DNA of 64,000 nt from assembly GCA_036429605.1 (NCBI GenBank), contig JAVFKD010000016.1:2976001-3040000 (forward strand), read 5' to 3'. Below are positions 50,371-60,891 of this stretch, piece after piece; position 1 is the stretch's first letter; the number at the start of each line of letters is the position of its first letter. The translations under genes and the position numbers were made by a program. Source of the DNA: Cladobotryum mycophilum (Eukaryota > Ascomycota > Sordariomycetes > Hypocreales > Hypocreaceae). The notes below the pieces were generated by a model. The model was not told the DNA's origin and did not search any database. It was given only the letters and a program-made list of their open reading frames with translations.

Positions 50371-53300
50371 TTTGCGATTGGATACAGGTGTCTAAAATGT
50401 GTGTCTATACGGGAGGAAAATGTAGCCCTTTTCTTTCTGTTACAAGCGAGTAGATTGCGGTTTAACTTGATACCTCAGATGATTTGTTTTCAATACGTGT
50501 TTTTAATAATTATTTTGTATATTTTAGATTCACTGACGAGCACGGCATGATACCAATGATGACGGATTCCTTTCAGTCTGGGTTTCATCGCCGACGGTGA
50601 TATTATGCTGCGGATGCTTTCTCAACATAGCAAATGATACGCTGATGCCTCGGTCCCGTTCACTCTGCATCATCATGCGACCAATCATACTATTAGGATG
50701 GTAGCCTAATAGAGAGCTTCCTCCGTGTAAGCACATCTCGACGCCCGTTTTCTCGTCGACCGAGTCACCTCGTCATTCACCATTCGATGTCGGGGTTGCT
50801 ACCCCTTACCTCGATGGCTTTCCTTTTTACTGTACCGAAATACGCCAAGCCGTCATCCACCAGGCTCACCGAGAAGATGCTAGACTGACATTGTCTCAGG
50901 AAGCGCCCAGACGTCAAAATTCAAGAGTTTAATGTTGGACGGTACTCTGCGGATTTACGTCCGAGGTGAGCATTTCGTTGCAAGTGAGACTCATCATTCA
51001 CCACCGCCCTATTCCGTATTCGATATACGGACGGGCGAGCCGGACTGTCACGGCAGCAATCGGCCAGATGCCGGTCCCAGCCCGTCTTGGCGTGTATTGA
51101 AACCGGAAATGGGAGAGACAAGGACTCCGGCCCCCTCATCAGATAATCAAAAGGAACCACTCAAGGCCGCCAAACTGAGTCAAGATAAGCACCCTCCCAG
51201 TCACGCCTCAATTAAACCCGAGACCGAAACTGTGTTTTACCTGACGCAAATTTCGATCCCTACCTCTCAAGACATTTACGGCCATCGCAGCAAAAGTGTG
51301 TCAGAATCAGGGCCGTCGTGATTCACAGTCTTGAGTATCTTGTCTTTGTGACCGCCATCTTGTCGACTAGGGTATCTAAACACAAATCACTTCTGCAGCG
51401 GGTCCAAGCGGCGGGATATGAAGTGAGATCTCAGATGCATTTCCAGACGGGAAAGGAAAGACTACGAGACTAGACGGGGTACATCAATCACGCCGAGAGA
51501 CTCACGTACTTGTACTATATACTCGCCGTATTCTCAAAAAGGAAGAGATAAGGGCAAATGCGGGATCTGGCCTAGGTTGCTGCTCCATACTGAGACATGA
51601 GGGAAAAGAGGATGATCTCGGACTGTGATCTTATAGGTTACACAGGATTGGCTCTCTAGTCTTTCTACCACTTCACCTTACAGCCCTCCGTCAAAAACAC
51701 GCCCTCATTGCTGTTAACATGTTGTCTAAATCTTTGCTTTGCTTGGCTTGCCATTGGCCCATCTTCCATTTGGGGAGAAAGTCATCGAAACAACCGTTTG
51801 CAAAGCGTCGAAGATGATTGTGCTATTAGAAACCAGATTCCAATGTAGAAATAACAAGAGGACCGACCCGATAAGTCACTCCGTTGGCCACGCTATGAAG
51901 GAGCTTCCATGTCAAGTTCATCGACTGATGCCTCTTTATCAGGTATATATATAGGTAGAATCCTCAAATATAAAATGAACTTGTATTCCCCAACTGCACT
52001 ATAGAGGATTATGATCTGGGATGCTGCTCTTTGCCACATCGCTGGGGGAAGGGGAGCACGGTAGATGAGGGTTTGACTACATGGCTTCGGAAATGGGACG
52101 AAACCAAGGACAGGATCAAGGTAATTTATATTTTCATTCATGGTGAATCACACTTGAGCTTACCCACTAGCCTTTTCGCCTTTTACAATCGGTACAGCAG
52201 AATGTACTTTGATGTTAGCTTTGCGACGAGTTACCTACCTAGGTAATTTAAACAATGTAGTGCAGATCATGCCCTACGAATTGTGATGAAGCTTATAAAG
52301 GGAACGTCGCAAGACTGTCGATGGTGGCCAAGCAAGAAGCTAACCTATATGCAAAAGCCTACTTCCCATGAACTATGCTTATGGAAAAGGTAGCAATCAC
52401 AAAGGAGATTGGGATCTTACTCTTACAGACATTACCTTGATCTAGATACACTAATCAGATGACAATAGGGGCCAGAATATAGGATACTAGTTGTAGCAAG
52501 ATCCACGACATACAACCGACTTGGAATACATCATTGCTACTAACATGTCTTTCAGACCTTGCCTTGCTTATCATTGGCCTGTCGGCTGTCCAGGCAATCA
52601 CCAGACTGTCAGTTCGAGAGAAGCCACCCTATGACATCCAAGGGGGCCACATGAGACGTTTCGAGTGTAGCTTTTGTGGGTCAGACACGGTAATGCAAGG
52701 TAGACCGGCCCGGTACGTCGCTTCTGCTAGAAAATTACCAAAAAGGACTTGATGCAATAGTTTGTTAGAGAGGCAACAATCTTGCCGCGACCCTTGGCCG
52801 TAGATATTCCCAACTAAAGCAAAGACTGAGATAGCCCGCACTGGACGTCTGAAGCCATTGTTATCTAGCATCATGGGAATCTATGGGCTAATAGACCAAG
52901 ACTATGAATTTGCAAAAAAAAAAAAAAAAAACATTAGAAGCCTGCATTCTAGATAGAAAGGGGTCATTCTGGCGACCTCGAGTGCAAAAGGCAAAAACAG
53001 TAAACACACTGGCCCGATCAGAATAATTCCTTGAGAATACGTTTAAATAAGACAACCCAATAGTAAGAGAGCTTCATTGAAAAGTGTGTTAGGTTTACAT
53101 ATAAGCCATTTAATTTTATAGCAGTAATTCCAGCAACTCCTTATTCTTTACGACCTGCAACGCCATGCAGCATCTCGCAGTCTGACCAACTCAATGTCAA
53201 TCGCATTTAGCAAAATCGGAACATTTATCTCGCGGCAAAATTTATCCACAATAAGAAAAGAAAGAAAGAAAAAAGAAAAAAAAAGTGAGAGCTTGTCAAT

Positions 53301-54170
53301 CTGTGACACTTTATATGCTTCTAGCCTGGGCTCAAGGGAGGGTCAAACGCCTCAGACGCTCCCGTAGGCCCCCGTGGCGCTTAAGCCAAAGCTAGCCATT
53401 TAGGGGGCTGAAACGTAACTGCACAGGGTATCTGTCTCATCATCGCGACAGTGAAGCACTCAAAGCATGAGGCTTTTTTCTCCGTGGTACAATTTCTTTT
53501 CTATTCCCATTATATGTCAATGACAGCAAATCTTACATAATGTTGGCCATGTATATGTGGAGTTGAGGTCCGAGGTCTGAAGGGCGGGGGGCCTTATCTT
53601 GGGTCGTCGCAGGACATGTCACAGAAAGGCATCCCCGAAACCATCTTGACGCCGCCGACAAAAGTATTTTTTTCTTTTCATCATCATTCTTGCTATGAAC
53701 TCTCGTAAAAAAACACTTGGATGATTTGACACAGAGGCCATGCGGTCAGATGTCAGATGTCAAAACAGCTCTTCGGACATGACTCCTGCCGGTCTCAACT
53801 ACGTCTCCAAAATCGGACTGCCGCTCGGCATCGCCTGATTCCGATGGGAAACTCTTGGAGAGCAGAGACGATACGAGGCTCATAAACTTAAACGCATCAA
53901 CATGTACCTTAGGTTTGATGAGGTCTTTTGGGGGGTATAAGAAGGGCTCTTCCTCCGGCACCAGAGAGAAGAATTCATCAACAATCTCAACAGCATCTTC
54001 TTCTCATCACTCAACCAACACTTCACGGCCCGGTGCCTTTCTTCTGTACATTTTTCTTCTCATTTATTTTCGACCCGGCGTCGTTTCTTTGCCTAGACTT
54101 CCATTACTTGCACCTTTTCGATATCCTTTTATTCTATTTTTCAAACCCTTTTATATACAAAACCGCCAAA
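50371..54170. other. 3.8-kb gene-poor block
   Basis: No supported gene. The longest frame (50932-51321, plus) has no recognisable feature. One TACTTGTAC at 51507, poly-A tracts near 52916 and purine-rich A/G repeats near 53260 are present. Bases 53940-54170 are the CT-rich promoter and leader of the secreted protein. Confidence 0.5.
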
Positions 54171-54715
54171 ATGCGTTTCTCCATCGCCACTCTCCTCACC
54201 CGTACGTTCCCCTCTCCCCTCTTCATCTATATATATATATATATATATCTTGACATTAACATACTAACAAACACTTCAGTCGCTCTCTCCGTCTATGCCG
54301 CTGGGAATAGCTGCAATGGTGATGAAACTCCCGCGCCTGCTCCCCCTCCTGCTGCCAACAACGGAGAGACTGGCAGTGTTGCCGTCCCCGCTGGCTTCGA
54401 TGCCTCCATCGGTGACCCAGCCGGCGCCAAGAACCTCGGAAACGGCCAGGGCAAGCAATTCGTAAGTGCCACTCGCAACCAACCGAAATGGTGTATAAAA
54501 CGAAGAAGAAAACTAACAGAGACCGCTAGATCACCGGAGCCTGCCTGTCGAATGCCGACTGCGCTTCAGGGTGCTGCGCGGCTGTCCGCGGAGGCGCTCT
54601 CTGCAGCGGCGTAGGAGCCCAGTTCCAGAACGGAAAGCAGGGCTGTGGCAGCTTTAACGCTGGAAAGCGCAGTGTGGATATCACCAAGCGAAGTGCCAAG
54701 TTCAGGGCCCACTAG
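54171..54715 (+). CDS. BAS2-like small secreted cysteine-rich protein
   Basis: A 132-residue secreted protein. Exons are 54171-54201, 54280-54461 and 54530-54715. The first 17 or so residues form a signal peptide (MRFSIATLLTLALSVYAAG) assembled across the first intron. A Pro/Ala linker follows, then the family core GKQFITGACLSNADCASGCC with further Cys residues (ALCSG, QGCGSF). The GKQFITG...CxSxxDCASGCCA pattern matches biotrophy-associated secreted protein 2 of Magnaporthe and its relatives in many ascomycetes. Two Lys-Arg pairs near the C-terminus (GKRSVDITKRS) could be kexin cleavage sites. Intron 1 holds a TA microsatellite. The role here (interaction with a host or general) is unknown; the family is found in pathogens and saprotrophs. 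The promoter is CT-rich. Confidence 0.85.
54228..54248. repeat. (TA)n microsatellite in an intron
   Basis: About ten TA units inside the first intron of the BAS2-like gene. Confidence 0.9.
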
Positions 54716-54903
54716 GCTCAGAATATGTGACGAGGAGGCCAATTTGAGATCAAGGCTGAGATATGCCTTGATTCAAACCTCCTCAAATCCTTGGATAGGT
54801 CCGTGGCGTTGGCTGGATTCAATGCCTCATGACTTAGTTAGATAGACGCCTATCCTTCCATCATCTCAGTAATAGACATATCATACACTTCCTATTCCAT
54901 TCT
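54716..54903. other. Short convergent gap
   Basis: 188 bases between the stops of the BAS2-like and muconate cyclase genes. Nothing seen. Confidence 0.5.
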
Positions 54904-56193
54904 CTAATCGTACCATATGGCATTCATGCCAAATCCAGGCTCCGGGACCCTCACCCTGGCCACTCTAGCAAGAAACTCATCTTGCCACCTATAAATCTCC
55001 AACCATCCCTCCTGATCATCCGTGATTGCCACCCACTCATCCGTCCAATCACTCGGCGAGACCGCATTGCTGTGGCCGCCGCTCGTAGGCGTGGGATTCA
55101 GACATATCTGGCGCTCAATGCTCCCCTCGGGAGAGATTTTAAACGCGGCGATGTAGCCTGTTAGATCGAAGCTATTCGCGCGAGAGGATGCGAACAAGTA
55201 CTTCCCTGAATGTGAGAGGGCGCAGACGTCGGCTCGGTATTGCGTCCAGCGATCTGGTATTCCGGGAGGGATGAGGGGGAAGTGCCGGTCGGTAAAGTAG
55301 GGGAGGTGATTCTCTGGATCGATGCGGTATTCACATATTCTATTGCCCTTTTCCATGAGGACGTAGAGGAATTGTCCCGAGGGATGCATGGCGACCCATC
55401 TAGGGTGATCGCGCGGATCCGGACATGGTACTGAGCCTATGAGTTCGATTTCAGGTGATTCGGGGTCGGGACGGCGGTGGACCCAAAGCTTGTTGGCTTT
55501 GAGGTCGGCAGAGTAGAGATATGTTTCTGTGGGGTCAAAGACCATGCCGTGGATGCCCGTGTCTGGCTGGTAAGGGTAGTTTTGGACATTGGCAGCAAGG
55601 GCGCCTGTTGAGGAATCGGTGGTGAAGACGGAACCGTGGCCTGCGTGGCTGTAGAAGTGGTTGCAGTAGACGGCGTAGGGCGGTTTGCGGGCAGCGAGAA
55701 GGAATATGGCTCTGGTGTTGGTTTCGGGGGATGAGGCAGAAGCTATACGATTGTAAGTGAGGGAGCGGGGGAGAAGGGGGTGGGTGGTGGTTTGGTTTGT
55801 CAAGGCGAGATGTACAGTCATGAAGCATAGGGTGTGAGACTTGATGTTTGATGGATGTAGGTGATTCCACGGCGAAACTCGACCATTTCTTCATGGCAGC
55901 GCCATATATGGTTTTCTTTTCATGCTGAAAAAGTTGGAATTCAGTTAGTAAACTGGGTAATAATAGTTTTTATTTTATTTTATTTTATTTTATTTTCGGT
56001 GATGCTTTGTGGAAGAAAAGAAAAGAAAAAAGAAGAAAAAACCTGCATCAAAAGTCATCCATGAAATGGGCTCGTCTTGAGGAATCTCGGTGCGTTTGAT
56101 GAGATTGAGAGTGAGGGCCTCATCGTCAAAGGCGAATGTGAAGATGGCGCCTGGAGGGGTCCATGTGCCGACCATGAGATGATGGACAGGCAT
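54904..56193 (-). CDS. Muconate-cyclizing lactonase (carboxy-cis,cis-muconate cyclase family)
   Basis: A 364-residue beta-propeller enzyme of the fungal CMLE family, which lactonises (carboxy-)muconates in the beta-ketoadipate pathway. Exons are 56193-56047, 55924-55816 and 55742-54904. Family signatures include HHLMVGTWTPPGAIF, DEPISWMTFD, IYGAAMKKWSSFAV, RKPPYAVYCN, TGIHGMVFDPTETYLYSADL, HPSGQFLYVLMEKGN and the C-terminal GFGMNAIWYD. The first intron is odd: the in-phase junction D|HEKK needs a GC donor (GCAGGT) with a normal CAG acceptor. The second intron (GTACAT...TATAG) also avoids any frameshift. The exon sum divides by three and equals the usual family length. The gene is divergent from the ring-cleaving dioxygenase at 57535, whose product is a muconate. 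Confidence 0.85.
55967..55996. repeat. (TTTTA)n tandem repeat in an intron
   Basis: About six pentanucleotide units within the GC-AG intron of the muconate cyclase gene. Confidence 0.9.
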
Positions 56194-57534
56194 TGCGACG
56201 GTGTGTTGGTAGTGGTATCGGTGTTGGTATTGGTGGTGGTGGTGGTGATGGTTGGCGATGTTGTAGAAGGTGCAGGTGGTGTTGGTTCGGGTTGGTTATG
56301 CAGCAAAAGGGAAAAATTAGACAAGAGGAAGGAATGACATGGAGTATGATATCATTTAGCATCATTATAGACTAGATTAAATTCCATTCTCAATCTTCTA
56401 GAAACATCATCTGATGCAGGCTGTTTATCATCGTCAGATCCGCCATGTCCATTTCCGTCCCCAAAGCTGACGTCCATTCTTCTTTTGCTTCCGACGCCAA
56501 TGCCGAACTATGTATGTAGACTATATTCCAGCATCTCTACCCCTCACTCATCCATGCATGAGAGAGAGAGAGAGAGAGAGTGAGTGAGTGAGAGTCAGTC
56601 CTCGCTAGGCTCGCTAACCTTTCTTTCTGTTTAGCTGCCGTCTGTTGGTTCCGGAATCGCGGGGCACCATCGACTGTGGAACCGGGTCGTGACCCTTGCA
56701 AGGGTTGCTAAATAAATGAATGGGGCGGCGAGGCAACACGGGAGTCAATATCGGGAGATGCAACGGTACTTGCTCGTCTAACCAATCAACACTGGTCTTC
56801 ATCTGTATCTCTCTGCCCCTGTTTATGTCCAACGAATCTTATAGGACAAGGCATATTTATTCTCGGGTCATTTTTCCGGTTAAGCGGCCCTCGAAAGCAG
56901 GCAAGAAAGCAGGCGTGTTGATTAGAATGTGTGTCTCGCTTGGTTGCTGCAAAATTCCCCTTTGAAGGAATTCCCGAAGTCAGCATCCGTTCGTTACCTG
57001 TCCGCCTGTCCGTCTTGTCTCCATCCAGTCCAGCTCTGCATCTTCCTTCCAAGGTTCCTTGACCTACCGACCGACCTGGTATTGGTATTGTGGGGTTCGC
57101 CGTACCTTAGGCTAGGCATGCCTACATGGACTGGACTGGACTGCCATACCTCTTGGGCAACGCAACCAACAGGCGGAATGAGGTTATGATTTCGGCACAT
57201 TGTCAGTGGCTTGAAACGCACGTTGCATGTGGGATCCCCGATCCGCTATCAGAGAGGGCATGGAAGAGGATGTCGGGATTAGTTGATTTAAGGCAAGTTT
57301 GATATGAAGATGGTGTAGAATATATATCGAGTCTTGTTCCCACCATTGAAGTCTACCTCCCCCTCATCATCATCATCACAGCATCACTCGCCGCTGCTCC
57401 TCCCCTCCCCCCCCCCCCCGGGCCCTCTTTCACCACTCAGCATACTCATTCAACATTTATATATAGTAGTACCCATACTTCGGTTCGACAACAGCGTCAT
57501 TACTATATTTACATTATTCCTCGTCATATCCACA
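56194..57534. promoter_or_regulatory. Divergent promoter region of the aromatic-catabolism pair
   Basis: These 1.3 kb separate the starts of the muconate cyclase (minus) and the intradiol dioxygenase (plus), so regulatory sites for both must lie here. Visible features are a GA microsatellite (56561-56580), a TATATAT box near 57318 about 215 bases before the dioxygenase start, and a C13 run at 57407-57419. No specific regulator site can be named. No supported gene. Confidence 0.5.
57407..57419. repeat. Poly-C tract (13)
   Basis: Homopolymer in the dioxygenase leader or promoter. Its true length is doubtful given the G/C-run errors elsewhere in the window. Confidence 0.85.
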
Positions 57535-58656
57535 ATGGCTCCTCACGCTACCGACATCAACGAGTCCAGCAAGGGCACCTCGTCCCAAGCCCCCCAAGTG
57601 GGAAGCGAGGAACGTACCAGTCGCTTCGACCCTACGTTTACCCAGCGCGTCATTGAGACCATGGGCCCCAACGTCACCCCACGAAATAGAGTCCTTTTCA
57701 GCTCTTTGCTCAAGCATCTTCATGACTTTGCCCGTGAGGTCGAACTGACGACAGATGAGTGGATGACTGGCGTGCACTTTATCAACGCCGTTGGTCACAT
57801 CTCCACAAAGACTCGCAACGAGGCGCATCGAGTGTCTGATGTTCTTGGTCTTGAGACGTAAGCTTACAATACATCCCTCTCTACAAGTGCTGCTTTCCCT
57901 CTTTCCTTCTTTTCATGCTAACAAAACCCCTCCTAGTCTCGTCGACGAAATCGCCAACAAAATTGTGGCAGAGGGCGATGTTGATCCCACCTCGTCTTCC
58001 ATTCTCGGGCCCTTCTGGTCCCCCAACGCCCCCTTCCGTGAGAACGGCTCGTCCATCATCCAGGACGCCGCACCCAACGGCCGCGTCACCCTAATGCACG
58101 GCACCATCACCGACCTCGTCACTGGCAAGCCCATCCCCAACGCCGTCTTCGACATCTGGCAGGCTAGCTCCAACGGCAAGTATGATTTCCAGGACCCCGA
58201 CAACCAGACACCCAACAACCTCCGAGGCAAGTTCCGCGCCGATGAGAACGGAAAATACTCGTTCTACTGCTACCACCCCACGGCCTACTCCTTGCCCACC
58301 GACGGCCCTGCCTATGGGCTTCTGAAGCTTATGGATAGGCACCCTATGCGACCGGCGCATATTCACATCATGGTAAGATTGCTTTTTTTCTACACGTACC
58401 TTATGTTGTAAGCCATCGAGCGACTAACAGATGAATCTTACAGGTTACGCATCCCGAGTACAAGGGCTGCACGACTCAGCTCTACCCCAAGGACGACCCC
58501 TGGCTGGCCACCGACACCGTCTTCGCCGTCAAGGACGATCTGGTCGTCGACTTCTTCCCTTCCAAGGATCCCAATGCCGAGCTTGATCTCGAGTACAACG
58601 TCATTCTCGCACCCGCCGGCTACAAGGGCAAACAATTCGGTCCGTCGTCACTGTAA
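57535..58656 (+). CDS. Intradiol ring-cleavage dioxygenase (catechol/hydroxyquinol 1,2-dioxygenase)
   Basis: A 323-residue non-heme Fe(III) enzyme that splits catechol-type rings between the two hydroxyls. Exons are 57535-57857, 57937-58372 and 58444-58656. The N-terminal helical cap (TPRNRVLFSSLLKHLHDFAR, EVELTTDEWMTGVHFIN) is followed by ILGPFWSPNAP and the catalytic barrel. The four iron ligands are visible as Tyr190 (NGKYDF), Tyr225 (PTAYSLPTDGP), His249 and His251 (RPAHIHIM). Their spacing of 35, 24 and 2 nearly matches that of bacterial catechol 1,2-dioxygenase. Catechol and hydroxyquinol enzymes share these features, so the substrate is not settled; the divergent muconate cyclase neighbour favours catechol to cis,cis-muconate. 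There is no signal peptide, so it is presumably cytosolic. The gene has no frame breaks. Confidence 0.92.
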
Positions 58657-59802
58657 GATAAAAAGCAGGATGATAGAGTCAGACCTAGAAAGCGAGAGGA
58701 GTAGAGAAACGGAATGGAAGACAAAGCTTAGGGCGCATTGACGACGATTACGAGGGCGAATGTGAGACTATGTATGTACGAGTAAGGCTCGGCGGTGTTT
58801 CCTTTTTTTCTACACGTTACTTTTTTGTATTGGGAAAGGCTAGGGTGTTTTCTTTTTGGTTTTGGTTTGGGTTGATTTATTATCTTTATTTTCTTACCGC
58901 ATGCAGATAGAAGTGAGCTTGGGTTTTGGTACTTTTTGGGTATATCATCCGTGTTCTTAAAGCAAGCCTTTTATGTTCGCATTTGGTAGTTTCAACCATT
59001 TAGATTTAGTTGGGGGTTTGTGATGATAAACAACGGCGATGTTTTTTCCCCCTCCCTGTCAATCAATCATCAATAATACCCTACAGTGCTCACATGGCAT
59101 GGCTGAGCTTGTCAAACAAAAATGCCAGATCATCTGGAGTGCATAACTGCCCCCCGTCCCTCCTCCCCCTTCAACCGGATGTAGAAACGCCCAGCCATGT
59201 CTGTAAACAAAAGAAGCAAAGTCATGTATGCAACCTCGTGTTGTTTGTGTGTCAGTCAAGCCAAGCCAAGCCCACCTCTGCAATGGTTCACGGTCCATGT
59301 GGTGGGCCATCCATCAACCTCTTCCTCCATGACAACCTCGGAAACAGAAGTGGGCAGATATTTGTTCAATTAGAGATGTAGAAAAAGCCGTCAGATCACA
59401 AGATCATCTGATACTAATGCTACCCCATTATCTACTAGAATCCAATAAAGAGGTAACATTCAGACCTCGTGGCAGCTCTAGCAACGGCCACCATCACCGA
59501 CCAGTTCCCCTCCCCTTCCCGAAACCCTACCCTTTCCCTCGTCCCCGTCCCCTTCCCCGTCCCCCCTCCTCCTTTTCTTCATCCCGTTTCCGTGTTCTCT
59601 CTTAGCATTGTCACCATAGCAGTAAAGCGAAGTAACACTTCCTCGCGCTACCGGGGCTGTTTTATCAGACCATGCCATGTCCCAATGTGTGTGACTGGTT
59701 TCCCCCACCAGAAACACCACTCTCTTGCCCGGAAACCGGTAAATCTAGAACCCTTGATGCATTGATAATTCGACAATCAAACTCTTTTATTGTTTTTATC
59801 TT

Positions 59803-59830
59803 ATTTGATTTGATTTGATTTGATTTGTTT
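59803..59830. repeat. (GATTT)n tandem repeat
   Basis: Around five pentanucleotide units in non-coding sequence. Confidence 0.85.
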
Positions 59831-60290
59831 TGTTTTAATGCATGCATGCACTATCCCCAGCTGGACTGCGACATTCCCTTTTCTATTATCAGTACCTTTT
59901 TTCCCACCCACCCATTAAACGCCTTTAACGCTGTCCCGTGCACTGCCCGCCGCCGCCAACAGGCTCGCTCCAGGCCTTCTCCAGGGCTCCCCCATACCTA
60001 GCACCAATAACCTTGGAGGTACTCCGTACAGGTACGCACACGCTGTGGTGAATGCGTTGTTCCCCCTGGTCGTCGCCCCAGCAACATAAGCCATCTTTAC
60101 CCCACATAAACAACACCATCAGCCTCGCTCCCCTTGGAACTCCCCTTACCTCAACCACCAATGCCACCGACAACCACCACCACCAACAACACCGTACCAA
60201 CCCCAAAAAAAACCACACACATCAGCTCCACCTGACGCAATGCCGTAAACCGTTTTGTTTAAACCTGATAATCACCTTGAACCTTCTACT

Positions 60291-60330
60291 CCTGCCTGCC
60301 TGCCTGCCTGTCTGCTTGCCTGCTTGCCTG
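60291..60330. repeat. (CCTG)n tandem repeat
   Basis: About ten tetranucleotide units, the later ones degenerate (CTTG). Confidence 0.9.
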
Positions 60331-60891
60331 AAAACAAGAAGAAAACAGAAAAAGAAAAGGGCTGAGAGTAACAATCCCAAAATACACCATCCCTTATTCT
60401 TGGCAAAGCAAGTCATATGGCAATGACATACTAAAGTAATATCTGTCACCAAAAAAAAGAAGAAAAAGGCCAAAAAAAGAAAATACACCATTAGCTTGAG
60501 CATTCACACACACACACACACACATCTTTGGTATTCTTCTTTTTCCTTTTTCCTTTTTGTTTTTCCCGGCCCGCCGGGCGACCAATTATCTTATCCTTTT
60601 TCCTTTTCTTATATGTTTGTTGTATTCTCCGCGTTTCAAGTTTATATATATTCCTGTTGTCGAGCCCACCCACACGCACACACACGCACCCCCGTGTTAC
60701 GTTTGCTGTCGATAGCATCAGCATTCAGCCCAAGTCTGTGCATATATCACCTCTCAACCGCCGACACCGCTGAGGGAAGAAAAGGAAACGCTTCATTGGG
60801 TAAAAAAAAACAAGGAAGAGACGGGAAGAGACAAGAACGAGAAGAACAAGAAGAAGAAAGGAGAGGCATACCAATTGCACATCGTCGTGCA

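Larger units (their letters stand above)
58657..60891. other. 2.2-kb intergenic, repeats, no gene seen
   Basis: It contains the dioxygenase 3' flank, a C/T-rich stretch (59500-59580), GATTT and CCTG tandem repeats, one TACTCCGTA (60020) and the leader of the GBD/FH3 gene. Open frames here are low complexity. Confidence 0.5.

Noticed and set aside
53928..54614. 228-codon frame across the BAS2-like gene
   Set aside because: It merges leader, first exon and unspliced introns. The three-exon model gives a proper signal peptide and the Cys core.
55743..55815. Frameshift explanation for the muconate cyclase (two C runs each one base short)
   Set aside because: Two added C would also connect the frames, but a GTACAT...TATAG intron explains it without any error and gives a better protein junction.
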